Virus record (IMG/VR): IMGVR_UViG_3300007734_000753
Location: 1 to 64,000 of that record
Direction: 5' to 3' (one strand)
Length of the DNA: 64,000 nucleotides
DNA from: a virus
The translations under genes were made by a program, and so were the position numbers. Below, one piece after another: positions 10,193 through 19,022 of this stretch; positions within the stretch are counted from its first letter, which is position 1; each line of letters opens with the position of its first letter. Below the pieces are notes generated by a model. It worked only from the letters and a program-made list of their open reading frames with translations, was not told where the DNA came from and did not search any database.

Positions 10193-11269
10193 ATGGCAAA
10201 CGTTTATAAATCAATTGGCGATTCTTCCCAAACAAAAACAGATTTGTATGAAAGCATTTCTATTTCTAGCTCTGTAACTTTAGGATACAGCAATAACAAT
10301 TGGAAAACCTACTCTCATGGTATGTTTACCACAGTTTATGATTATCCTTATTTGAGTTCTTCAGCTAATCAATTGTTTGATGTTACAATAGCAAACAGAG
10401 ATGGTTCATCATATGAGCCTTCTTCTAGCGCTCAATTTGCCACACAAAAACAAAATCTTTATGTGCAATACGAACAGATGTTGTTTGGTTATAATGCCAG
10501 CGGTTCTTTGATTCCAATCAATGCAAGCGGTTCACTTACACCAGCTTCTGGTGATTATATAAACAATCCCATATTCTTGAATTTCTCTAGATTGCTAACA
10601 AAAGACGAAATAAAGAAAGGTACTTTTACAATCACCGTAGATAGAACAGGCAGTTACACAAGCGTCCTCACCAGCGCAACTCCCCGTCTAACTTTATCAG
10701 ACTATGCTGCAACGGGTTCTAATCCTACTTTCTATACAAACTCCCCAGCGGGCGAGTATGGTATTCTTTATAGAACTCCAACCGCTTTAGAAACTTTACC
10801 CGGTTTGGAAAGAGGATTGATTTTTTATCAAGCTGGCGTTGTAGTATTAGATGGAAATAAGCTTTTTGATACAAGCTATGATGGCGGAACAATGAATTTT
10901 ACATCTGCTTCATCTGGTTATAGAACATACGAGCAGTCAATCGTTTCTTCTTCAATAGATCAATTAGCATCTGGCTCAATCAGAAGAATTAGCTCTGTCT
11001 CTTTCAATAATACCACTGAATTGAACTCAACAATTTATTTCTGCAGAGTAAACAATACAGATTTCAATTATAGCGCCAATCCTTCTTATTTGAGTTCAAG
11101 CCAAATTATTGTAAAAAACAATAATGCGAATAATGATCCCGCCTCTTACATCACAACAATTGGCTTGTATTCGCCAGATAATGAACTATTAGCTGTTGCT
11201 AAACTTTCACAACCAGTGAAGAAAACTCCAGCAGAAGAAGTAACATTTAGAGTTCGTTTGGATTACTAA
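10193..11269 (+). CDS. Tail/baseplate structural protein, paralogue of the next gene
   Basis: The 358-residue protein is Ser/Tyr/Asn-rich. Its last 70 residues contain 'FNYSANPSYLSS' and 'ITTIGLYSPDNELLAVAKL', ending in 'TFRVRLDY'. The downstream protein ends with a clearly related block ('LNWSNNPSYLQSG', 'INTIGVYSEDGELIAIAK', 'TFKLKIDL'), so the two share a C-terminal domain. This domain is widespread in structural proteins of T4-like environmental phages; its role is not known to me. A CGGAG ribosome site precedes the ATG by about 8 bases. Confidence 0.6.
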   Translation: MANVYKSIGDSSQTKTDLYESISISSSVTLGYSNNNWKTYSHGMFTTVYDYPYLSSSANQLFDVTIANRDGSSYEPSSSAQFATQKQNLYVQYEQMLFGYNASGSLIPINASGSLTPASGDYINNPIFLNFSRLLTKDEIKKGTFTITVDRTGSYTSVLTSATPRLTLSDYAATGSNPTFYTNSPAGEYGILYRTPTALETLPGLERGLIFYQAGVVVLDGNKLFDTSYDGGTMNFTSASSGYRTYEQSIVSSSIDQLASGSIRRISSVSFNNTTELNSTIYFCRVNNTDFNYSANPSYLSSSQIIVKNNNANNDPASYITTIGLYSPDNELLAVAKLSQPVKKTPAEEVTFRVRLDY

Positions 11270-11301
11270 AACAATAGTTTCAGTATTGACTACTTATTGT
11301 A

Positions 11302-12516
11302 ATGTATAAATTTACTGAAAACGATATATTTTTCAATACTGTAAAAACGTATCCAAAATACTCTTTTATGATGTATAATGATGGTCTATACATCAACAAT
11401 CAGATAAAAGAAGGCAACAACAAAACATCCAGTTCTATAAATGTTTTTGAGACAAACAATACTGTTTCAGCAGATGGTAATTGGATTATTTACGATAAAA
11501 CTTATTCTAATGGAAATGTTTCACTAACACCAATAACATTTTCCCAAGGACAAGCAACATCTTCTATCTCTAGAAGTTTTATTAGAAAAAGTGGAGATGG
11601 CTATAACACTCAATACACAACAGCAAAAGCGCCCTTCAAGCTTCTAGCTGCATCAAATGCAATAAATTATTATAGACCACTAAGCCCTTATTATAACACA
11701 AGTTATTTTCTAAATACTTTTACACAAGCTTTCAATAAACCCGTTCCAAATTACTTACCATCTGGTAGCACAAGTTCCGATTTGTTGAATCCAGCTTCCG
11801 ATGTAAATATAATAGAAATACCATCCATATTTTACAAAGAAGCAATAAACCCCGGTTCTGTTGACTTACAATTTTATTTTACGGGTTCTTTGATTGGTCG
11901 AGCGCAAGATATAAAACTAAACGGCGAACTAATCCAAACAACAGGCTCCACGACTGGAAGTGTTGTTGGTATTGTTTTATATAATGAAGGAATTTTGCTC
12001 ATATCGGGAAGTGACTACATTTCATCAGATCCTTTTGTGCAAGATTATTATATACAACCAACAGCCTCTAGCGCGATAGCCGTAACAGCCCGCGCTGCTT
12101 GGAAGTATTTTGGTTCGTACAAAAATATAGCAACAGGCTATTCAATCGCTTCATCTTCATTTATTATGAATTTTGAGGGCACGAACACCATACCAACTTT
12201 GACCATGTTAGCTCATGCAAACAAGAACGATCTGAATTGGAGCAATAATCCATCATATTTACAAAGCGGATCTTTTGCTAAATACCTAGCTGTGACAAGC
12301 TCAACAAAATATATTGAGAATAGCACACTGAACATAAAAAATACTGTTAGCTCTTCTTTTGCAAACTATTCTGCTTCTTTTTATCCTCAAACATTTATCA
12401 ACACAATTGGTGTTTATAGTGAAGATGGCGAACTTATTGCGATTGCAAAAACTGCTAATCCAGTTAGAAAAACTAATGAACAAGATTATACTTTTAAGCT
12501 TAAAATAGACCTTTAG
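11302..12516 (+). CDS. Tail/baseplate structural protein, paralogue of the previous gene
   Basis: The 404-residue protein shares its C-terminal domain with the 358-aa protein upstream (NPSYL block, then an IGVYSEDGELIAIAK block, then a Lys/Asp-rich end). The N-terminal part differs. No clear ribosome site precedes the ATG. A variant of the window's late motif (ACTACTTAT, 11289-11297) ends only four bases before the start, so if it is a promoter the transcript would be nearly leaderless. This is the last gene of the first structural block; DNA-processing genes follow after nine bases. Confidence 0.6.
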   Translation: MYKFTENDIFFNTVKTYPKYSFMMYNDGLYINNQIKEGNNKTSSSINVFETNNTVSADGNWIIYDKTYSNGNVSLTPITFSQGQATSSISRSFIRKSGDGYNTQYTTAKAPFKLLAASNAINYYRPLSPYYNTSYFLNTFTQAFNKPVPNYLPSGSTSSDLLNPASDVNIIEIPSIFYKEAINPGSVDLQFYFTGSLIGRAQDIKLNGELIQTTGSTTGSVVGIVLYNEGILLISGSDYISSDPFVQDYYIQPTASSAIAVTARAAWKYFGSYKNIATGYSIASSSFIMNFEGTNTIPTLTMLAHANKNDLNWSNNPSYLQSGSFAKYLAVTSSTKYIENSTLNIKNTVSSSFANYSASFYPQTFINTIGVYSEDGELIAIAKTANPVRKTNEQDYTFKLKIDL

Positions 12517-12525
12517 AGAGGTTAT

Positions 12526-13050
12526 ATGATTTTAGGTTTAGACATTAGTACAAGCATCATTGGTTATACAATTCTTGATAAAGACAATAAAATAATTGAA
12601 TGCGATTGTATTCGTTTGGAAAAGTTCAAGGATTTTTTTGTAAAAGCCAAAAACGTCAAAAACAAACTAGTTTCAATCGCCAAGCAATATGATATAAGTT
12701 CGGTTTATATTGAGGAAAGCTTACAAGCGTTCAAGCCCGGTTTCTCTTCAGCCTCAACGATTCAGTCACTTTCTAAGTTCAATGGTGTTGTTTCGTGGTT
12801 GTGCAGTGAAATTTTCGATCTTACTCCTGAATATATTTCGGCTGGCACTGCAAGAAAATTTTGCGGAATAAAAGTTCCAAAGGGAGAGAAGGCAAAAATC
12901 TTCGTCTTCAACTTTATACTTGACACGATCCCCGAGTTCAACGTAGAATATACTGCTAAAGGCAATCCTGTCCCCGGTTCTTTTGACCGAGCTGACAGTT
13001 ATGTTATTGCCAAGGCAGGAAATGTTTTATGTCAAATGAACAAAAAATAA
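12526..13050 (+). CDS. RuvC-like Holliday junction resolvase / RNase H-fold nuclease
   Basis: The 174-residue protein has the RNase H-fold pattern of RuvC-type resolvases. It begins ILGLDISTSIIGYTIL with the first catalytic Asp at residue 5, has an acidic strand end 'VYIEES' near residue 65, and ends in a helix with 'FDRADSYVIA' that supplies the final Asp residues. Such enzymes cleave branched DNA intermediates; in a T4-like phage this would help resolve replicative DNA before packaging, the job T4 gives to endonuclease VII. A ribosome site AGAGG precedes the ATG. It overlaps the following primase gene by 22 bases, which supports a coupled DNA-processing operon. Confidence 0.75.
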   Translation: MILGLDISTSIIGYTILDKDNKIIECDCIRLEKFKDFFVKAKNVKNKLVSIAKQYDISSVYIEESLQAFKPGFSSASTIQSLSKFNGVVSWLCSEIFDLTPEYISAGTARKFCGIKVPKGEKAKIFVFNFILDTIPEFNVEYTAKGNPVPGSFDRADSYVIAKAGNVLCQMNKK

Positions 13051-13967
13051 AAATAATTTCCTCAATCTTTGGTGAGTATTCCAAGTCAGGAAAAGAGTTT
13101 TTATTCTATTGCCCAGCTTGTAAACATCACAAGAAAAAACTGAGTGTCAATCTTGAGAAAGATAAGTTCAAGTGTTGGATTTGTGACTACTCTGGAAATA
13201 GTATTCGCCGTCTTGTTCGTCGCTATGGCGATGCGACTCAAAAACAAGAGTGGTACAAGATCGATAATCGGATTGAACTAGCCGATTTTGATTTAGATTT
13301 CTTTGACGAGAAGGAAGAAGAATCTCAAGAAACGATTGAGTTACCAAAACAATTTATGTCACTCTGTAACAAGGAAACTCTGGCTTCCACGGTACCGCTT
13401 TCCTATCTAAAAAATCGCAGAATAAATAAGCAAGACATTTTACAATGGAAAATTGGTTATTGTTTTGAGGGCGATTATGAAGGTCGTATTATAATTCCAT
13501 CTTTCGACATGAAAGGTGAGCCAAACTTCTTTGTGGCGAGAGCCTACTCAAAAAGTTATTATCCCAAATACAAGAATCCTCCAGCATCAAAAAACATCAT
13601 CTTCAATGAATTGTATCTTGATTTTGATGAAGATTTGATTATAACAGAGGGAGTATTTGATGCAATTGTGGCAGGAAATAATTCTGTTCCAATCCTTGGC
13701 TCCACAATCAACGAGAAAAGCCGGTTGTTTCAGAAGATTGTCACATACGACACGACAGTTTATTTGGCTCTTGATCCAGATGCGAAAGACAAAGAAAACA
13801 AAATAATTGAGAATCTTCTCAAATATGGTATTGAAATTTATAAAATCAAAGTCGATCCTTTCAAGGATGTTGGCTCAATGACCAAAGAGGACTTCCAATC
13901 CAGAAAGAAGGATGCTATACTGATCGACAACGATAACTATTTTGTTTATCAGACAATGTGTGCATAA
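13029..13967 (+). CDS. DNA primase with zinc ribbon and TOPRIM domain
   Basis: The 312-residue protein has an N-terminal zinc ribbon with two Cys-x2-Cys pairs (FYCPACKHH and KCWICDYSG, about residues 28-52). A TOPRIM domain follows, with the acidic first motif 'LIITEGVFDAIVAG' around residue 205 and 'VYLALDPDAKDKE' around residue 248. This is the architecture of DnaG-type and T7/T4-like primases, which make RNA primers on single-stranded DNA with the replicative helicase; a gp41-like helicase is encoded at 59903. It is shorter than bacterial DnaG, which also has a helicase-binding domain. The start overlaps the nuclease gene; an AGGAAA site lies upstream. Confidence 0.8.
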   Translation: MSNEQKIKIISSIFGEYSKSGKEFLFYCPACKHHKKKLSVNLEKDKFKCWICDYSGNSIRRLVRRYGDATQKQEWYKIDNRIELADFDLDFFDEKEEESQETIELPKQFMSLCNKETLASTVPLSYLKNRRINKQDILQWKIGYCFEGDYEGRIIIPSFDMKGEPNFFVARAYSKSYYPKYKNPPASKNIIFNELYLDFDEDLIITEGVFDAIVAGNNSVPILGSTINEKSRLFQKIVTYDTTVYLALDPDAKDKENKIIENLLKYGIEIYKIKVDPFKDVGSMTKEDFQSRKKDAILIDNDNYFVYQTMCA

Positions 13968-13977
13968 CGGAGAATAG

Positions 13978-16900
13978 ATGAAATTTAGTCATATCAGCGA
14001 TATTCATATTCATAATCTAAAGTATCACAAAGAGCAGAAACAAGTCTTTGAGAAAGTTTATGAACACCTGAAAGCCAATAAAGTTGACATAAACATCCTT
14101 ACTGGCGATCTATTTCATATCAAAGGAAATGTTACGCCAGAAGCATATCAAGCCGCTGCTGACTTTCTAAAAAACTTGGCAGACATTGCACCAACGCATA
14201 TTATTCTTGGCAATCACGATCTAATCTTATCAAACAAGAATCGACTTGACAGCGTATCGCCAGTTGTTGATGCGTTGAATCATCCGCTTTTGTTTTTACA
14301 TAAGAATTCAGCAGAGATTACGATTGGCGATGGCAAGTTTGCTCTAAACGTAATGTCTATTGTTGATGAACAAGAGGACTGGATTCCAGTATCAAATCCA
14401 AACGCTGTGAACATTGGTTTGTATCATGGTTCAGTTGCTGGAGTTCTAACTGATCAAAATTGGGTTATGACTCATGGCGAAATAGACGTTGAGAAGTTTG
14501 CTGATTTTGATTATGTTTTGCTTGGCGATATTCACAAAGCAAATCAAATTTTAGACACAGAAGGTCGTGTTCGTTATGCAGGAAGCCTGTGTCAAAACAA
14601 CTTTGGGGATCTAGACGATAAAGGCTTTTTGATCTGGGATATAAAAGATAAAAACAACTTTACCGTTGAACATATTCATATTCCAAATCCAAAACCATTT
14701 ATAAATCTAGATCTTGAAAGCGATGGAACTGTTCCAGCTAAATTTGCTTGCCCAATTGGTTCGCGTATTCGTGCAATTGGTCACACTGATTTATCATCTG
14801 ATAAAATTAAAAAAACTCTTGAGCTTATTAGAAAAAAATACAAACCAGAAAGTTTGTCGTTTCAGAATAAATCAAAAACAAGTGACACTCGTTTGCTTTT
14901 GTCTGACTCATTGAAAAATACAAATTTACGAGACGAAGACACACAAAAGAAACTAATCAAAGAATATCTAAAAGAACACACCGTTACTGATGATGTGTTT
15001 GATGAAATTTATACTCTCAATGCTAAATATAATAGAGAGGCAGAAGCCAATGAAGAGGTATCGCGCAATGTTCAATGGAAGCTGAAGAAGCTAACATGGG
15101 ATAACCTTTTCAATTATGGGGAGGGAAACGAAATTGACTTCACCAAAATTAAAGGCACTGTGGGTATTTTTGGTAAAAACTTCTCTGGTAAGTCTAGCAT
15201 TATTGATAGCTTACTATTCGCGATTTATAATAACACTTCTAAAAATATACGAAAAAATCTCTTTGTCATCAACCAAAACAAAAAGACTGCAAGTTGCTGT
15301 GTGGAAATCGAGGTTGATAGCAAAGTATACAAGATTGAGCGCAACTTATCCAGATACACCAAAAAGCTCAAAGGAGAGGTCACGGAAGAGGCGAAGGCGA
15401 CGGTAGACTTTTCTTATTTTGATATGCTCTCAAATGAAACTGTTAGCCTAAATGGTGTTGACGGCAACGAAACAAATAAAAATATACGCAAACTATTTGG
15501 CACCATTGAAGACTTTTTTGCTACTTCAATGTCATCACAGACTGGCGCACTTGATTTTATCAACGAAGGTTCGACTCGGCGCAAAGAAATATTTGCCAAG
15601 TTCCTTGATTTAGAAATATTTGAGACAAAATTCAAGCTTGCCAAAGATCAATCTTCTGTTATCAAGGCGGCATTGCGTCGTCTTGAAAATAAGAATTTTG
15701 ATTCTGAAGCCTCTGAAATCAGGCAACTTGTTATTGATAACGAAGAGAAAACAAAGAATAAAGTTGACGAGATAGAAAAAAACAAAGTTATTATCTCTGA
15801 CCTATCAAAAGAGATTCAATCGCTTGAAGATAAAATCTCAAAGATTGATTCTGAAAACATTGATATTGTATCAGTAAAATCAGAGATAAAGAGTCTAGAG
15901 GAGACTAGAGATACTTTATTACAAGACAATTTTGCTAAAAACAAGAAAATCGAAGAGTCAGAAGCCTTCATCCAGAAAGCACAAGCCTTTTTATCTGAGT
16001 TTAATATTGACGATGTAAAGAGCAAAAAACAAAATCTAGCTTCTCTAATAAACCAACTTGACGCTCTAAACGCTTCAACTGCCGAACAAAAGAATCTTTT
16101 ATCAATTTATAAAACCCACACCGATGGGCTAAACAATCTTCCTTGTGGTAAAACTTATCTTGATTCATGTTCTTTTATCAAAGAAGCAAATGAGTATTTG
16201 AGTAAAGTTGATGTTGTCGAGCTGGCTATTCAACAGGGCGAAACAAATGGTCAGCAGCTTGCTGCCCAAATTGCAGAAATAGATGAAAACAAACTCAACA
16301 ACTATATTGAAAAATTCGAGAAGCTTCGGCTAAAGAAAAACGACGAAGAAAAAAATATCATCAATTTCAATCTTGTGATTGAGAAAAACAAAAATATAAT
16401 CACAGGTCTATCAGAAAAATTACGTCTTTTTTCTGAAAAGTTAAAGTTTTACGAAGAGCACAAAGATGCAATAGAAAACAAGAAAAACCTACTTGTTGAA
16501 CTTACAACCAAAAAAGTTGCAGTAGAAAATACTAAAGTTCTTGTAAAAAGTCTTGAGCTTGAGTTAGCATCTTTATATAAAGAACATGGTTCGCTTGAGC
16601 AAAAGATTGAGACAATAAAACAAAATGAAAAAGAAAAAGTATCCCTTGAAAAACAATATGCAGCTTATGAACTATTCATGCGTTGTATGCATAGCAACGG
16701 AATTGCATTTGATTTGATCAAAAAGAATTTACCAGTTATTAATCAAGAGATCGCCAAAGTTCTATCAAACATTGTAGAATTTGAGATATTCTTCGAGAAT
16801 ACGGATAATAAACTTGATATCTTTATCAAACACCCAAAATATGATGCTCGTCCTCTAGAAAACGGTTCCGGCGCAGAAAAAACATTAGCTGCAATGGCTA

Positions 16901-17136
16901 TTCGCATTGCTTTGATCAATATTACAAATATGCCAAAGCCAAATATTTTTATTCTTGACGAACCGGGAACTGCCCTTGATAATGATAATATGGAGGGTTT
17001 TATCCGTATTCTAGATTTGGTCAAGAACTATTTTGATATCACGGTGCTAATTAGTCATATAGATCAATTGAAAGATGCAGTTGATACAAACATTGAAATT
17101 TCGCGAAACGAAGGTTTCGCATTTGTAAAATGCTAA
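13978..17136 (+). CDS. Fused Mre11-Rad50 (SbcD-SbcC; T4 gp47-gp46) nuclease-ATPase
   Basis: One 1052-residue chain carries both halves of the Mre11/Rad50 complex. The N-terminal third is a calcineurin-like phosphoesterase: DIHIH (D8, H10), a GD motif near residue 42, GNHD (78-81) and later conserved His residues. From about residue 365 a Rad50-type ATPase begins, with Walker A GKNFSGKSS at 399-407, a long Lys/Glu coiled coil split by a hinge, the signature 'SGAEK' (964-968) and Walker B 'FILDEP' with D994 and E995. The usual CxxC zinc hook is replaced by two Cys eight residues apart (C723, C731). T4 encodes the two subunits as gp47 and gp46; they process DNA ends in recombination-dependent replication. 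The start has a GGAG site. No stop or second start separates the halves. Confidence 0.85.
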   Translation: MKFSHISDIHIHNLKYHKEQKQVFEKVYEHLKANKVDINILTGDLFHIKGNVTPEAYQAAADFLKNLADIAPTHIILGNHDLILSNKNRLDSVSPVVDALNHPLLFLHKNSAEITIGDGKFALNVMSIVDEQEDWIPVSNPNAVNIGLYHGSVAGVLTDQNWVMTHGEIDVEKFADFDYVLLGDIHKANQILDTEGRVRYAGSLCQNNFGDLDDKGFLIWDIKDKNNFTVEHIHIPNPKPFINLDLESDGTVPAKFACPIGSRIRAIGHTDLSSDKIKKTLELIRKKYKPESLSFQNKSKTSDTRLLLSDSLKNTNLRDEDTQKKLIKEYLKEHTVTDDVFDEIYTLNAKYNREAEANEEVSRNVQWKLKKLTWDNLFNYGEGNEIDFTKIKGTVGIFGKNFSGKSSIIDSLLFAIYNNTSKNIRKNLFVINQNKKTASCCVEIEVDSKVYKIERNLSRYTKKLKGEVTEEAKATVDFSYFDMLSNETVSLNGVDGNETNKNIRKLFGTIEDFFATSMSSQTGALDFINEGSTRRKEIFAKFLDLEIFETKFKLAKDQSSVIKAALRRLENKNFDSEASEIRQLVIDNEEKTKNKVDEIEKNKVIISDLSKEIQSLEDKISKIDSENIDIVSVKSEIKSLEETRDTLLQDNFAKNKKIEESEAFIQKAQAFLSEFNIDDVKSKKQNLASLINQLDALNASTAEQKNLLSIYKTHTDGLNNLPCGKTYLDSCSFIKEANEYLSKVDVVELAIQQGETNGQQLAAQIAEIDENKLNNYIEKFEKLRLKKNDEEKNIINFNLVIEKNKNIITGLSEKLRLFSEKLKFYEEHKDAIENKKNLLVELTTKKVAVENTKVLVKSLELELASLYKEHGSLEQKIETIKQNEKEKVSLEKQYAAYELFMRCMHSNGIAFDLIKKNLPVINQEIAKVLSNIVEFEIFFENTDNKLDIFIKHPKYDARPLENGSGAEKTLAAMAIRIALINITNMPKPNIFILDEPGTALDNDNMEGFIRILDLVKNYFDITVLISHIDQLKDAVDTNIEISRNEGFAFVKC

Positions 17137-17145
17137 AGGAGTAAA

Positions 17146-19020
17146 ATGAAAAAGTATTTATTATTAATGCCGCTTCTAATAATTGGTTGTGGTGACGATC
17201 TTGGCTGGAAAGAAAAGAAAACCGACCATGATTGTGCAGATTCAATGGTAGCCGACGCTGGTTCTTCCGACGTTGCACAACCACAAGATGTAAGTGAGGT
17301 GAACGATGTTCAATCAGACACAAATCAAGTTGTTGAAGATTCTGTTGACGCCACCGAAACTGATATATCCGATAGCAGTGGGAGCGACGACACTAGCGTT
17401 TCCGTCCCTGATAGCGTTACAGGAGAAGATGCAGGAGATTCACAAGACGCAGCGGAAGACGTAACACAAGACGTTGCACCACCACCAGAGTGCGTGACTT
17501 CAACAGATTGCGCCGCCGCCGCACTCCCTTGCATCGCTCCTGATTGTGAAGCGGGTAAATGTGTAACAGTTCCAGCGGATACACCATGCTCAGACAACGA
17601 TGAGTGTACTGTTGGCGATCAATGCCAAGTTGGTCAATGTGTTGGAGGCGCTCAGGCAAACTGTGACGATCTAAATCCATGCACAGATGATTCATGTGAT
17701 CCAGCTAAAGGCTGCGTTCATTTACCAAATCAAGTAACCTGTGTAGATGGAAATGGTTGCACTACTGATGATATTTGCAAAGATGGAGCTTGCGTAGCTG
17801 GTGTTCCATTCAATTGCGACGATGGAAATGTTTGCACAGATGATAGCTGTGAATCTATTGGTAAAAGCGAAATGCATGTTTGCAAGCATTTACCAAATCA
17901 AGCAACTTGCACTGATGACAATGTTTGCTCTTTAGACGATGCCTGTGAAGGTATGTCTTGCAAATCAAAATCAGCTGCTATTTGTGATGATAGTAACATT
18001 TGCACAAACGATTCTTGTGATCCTGTAGCTGGTTGTGTATTTTTACCAAATGAAGTAACTTGCACCGATAATGATGCTTGCACCTCAGATGATAAATGTG
18101 CCGATAAAGTTTGTAAATCTGGTGCTCCGCTAAATTGTGCAGACACAAATGATTGCACAACTGACTTATGTAAGCCAGAAACGGGCTGTTATTTTGATAA
18201 TAATCAAAATGTTTGCAGTGATAATAATGTTTGTAGCGTAGATGATAAGTGTGAAGCTGGTGTTTGTGTCGCTGGTCTTCCAAAAGTTTGCGATGATGCA
18301 AATATATGCACGGTTGATTCTTGCGATCCTGTAAATGGATGCAAAGCTGTAAATGCTGCTGATGGGACAAAGTGTGCTGAAGGTATTTGCCAAAATGGCG
18401 CTTGTGCTTGCGTAAGCGGATTTGGCTGTGCTTCACCTAGCTTCTCATACGCCTCAGAAACAAATGCAGGCATGTTAGGCGGCATGGGTGGGCAAGTTGG
18501 ACCAAAGATGGGTTGCAACGCTACTGATGTAATTATTGGTATCGGTTTTGATTTCAGTAATGGTCAAAAGAATGCAACAAAAACAACTGTCGTTTGTGGT
18601 AAAGTTTCTGTAGCACAAGACAGCACAGTTTCAACTGTTCAGACAACAACACAAAAGAACGGTGGTTCTGGCTGCTTTGGTTGGGATCCATCAACTCCAA
18701 CTCCGCTTGTTGTTTGTCCAAATGGCTGGGCTGTGGTTGGTATTGAAGGAACAAAAGCGGGTTCAACATTGTTCAATAATGTTAAGCTTGTTTGTGGTAA
18801 GTTGGGAATTAATGGTAAATCAACAGGAGAGACACAAACTCTAACTGTTAATGGAACCACTGGTCCCGGCACCCAAGCACAAGTTGTTGCTTGTGCCGCT
18901 GGAACAATCGCTCGTTATTTTGAGACGAGAGCTGGTTGTGGTCAAGATGCTTTGACTTTGTATTGTGCTACACCTTCACCAGATTGCACTGGTCAAGAAT
19001 TAATTTGTAAGGATCTATAA
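17146..19020 (+). CDS. Cys-rich repeat lipoprotein, myxobacterial style
   Basis: The protein starts with a lipoprotein signal: KKYLLL..., hydrophobic core, and lipobox LIIGC with the acylated Cys at residue 15. An Asp/Ser/Val-rich linker of about 90 residues follows. Then come about five and a half copies of a 40-50-residue Cys-rich repeat (CDD.N.CT.DSCD...GC...PN..TC.D.N.C..DD.C..G.C..G). The final 190 residues form a separate Gly/Thr-rich domain with paired Cys. This plan (lipobox, acidic linker, Cys repeats) is common in surface lipoproteins of Myxococcota and related lineages and unusual in a phage. It is preceded by AAGGAG and lies 9 bases after the Mre11-Rad50 gene. Role unknown; surface display or superinfection exclusion are guesses. 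Confidence 0.7.
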   Translation: MKKYLLLMPLLIIGCGDDLGWKEKKTDHDCADSMVADAGSSDVAQPQDVSEVNDVQSDTNQVVEDSVDATETDISDSSGSDDTSVSVPDSVTGEDAGDSQDAAEDVTQDVAPPPECVTSTDCAAAALPCIAPDCEAGKCVTVPADTPCSDNDECTVGDQCQVGQCVGGAQANCDDLNPCTDDSCDPAKGCVHLPNQVTCVDGNGCTTDDICKDGACVAGVPFNCDDGNVCTDDSCESIGKSEMHVCKHLPNQATCTDDNVCSLDDACEGMSCKSKSAAICDDSNICTNDSCDPVAGCVFLPNEVTCTDNDACTSDDKCADKVCKSGAPLNCADTNDCTTDLCKPETGCYFDNNQNVCSDNNVCSVDDKCEAGVCVAGLPKVCDDANICTVDSCDPVNGCKAVNAADGTKCAEGICQNGACACVSGFGCASPSFSYASETNAGMLGGMGGQVGPKMGCNATDVIIGIGFDFSNGQKNATKTTVVCGKVSVAQDSTVSTVQTTTQKNGGSGCFGWDPSTPTPLVVCPNGWAVVGIEGTKAGSTLFNNVKLVCGKLGINGKSTGETQTLTVNGTTGPGTQAQVVACAAGTIARYFETRAGCGQDALTLYCATPSPDCTGQELICKDL

Positions 19021-19022
19021 TC

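Noticed and set aside
11289-11297. ACTACTTAT before the gene at 11302 as a separate promoter feature
   Set aside because: It would leave only four bases before the ATG and no ribosome site, so I did not list it as a promoter.
17325-18872. Minus-strand frames opposite the Cys-rich lipoprotein
   Set aside because: Repetitive codon patterns of the plus-strand repeats create open antisense frames; the translated products are low-complexity (His/Gln/Leu-rich) and start without ribosome sites.
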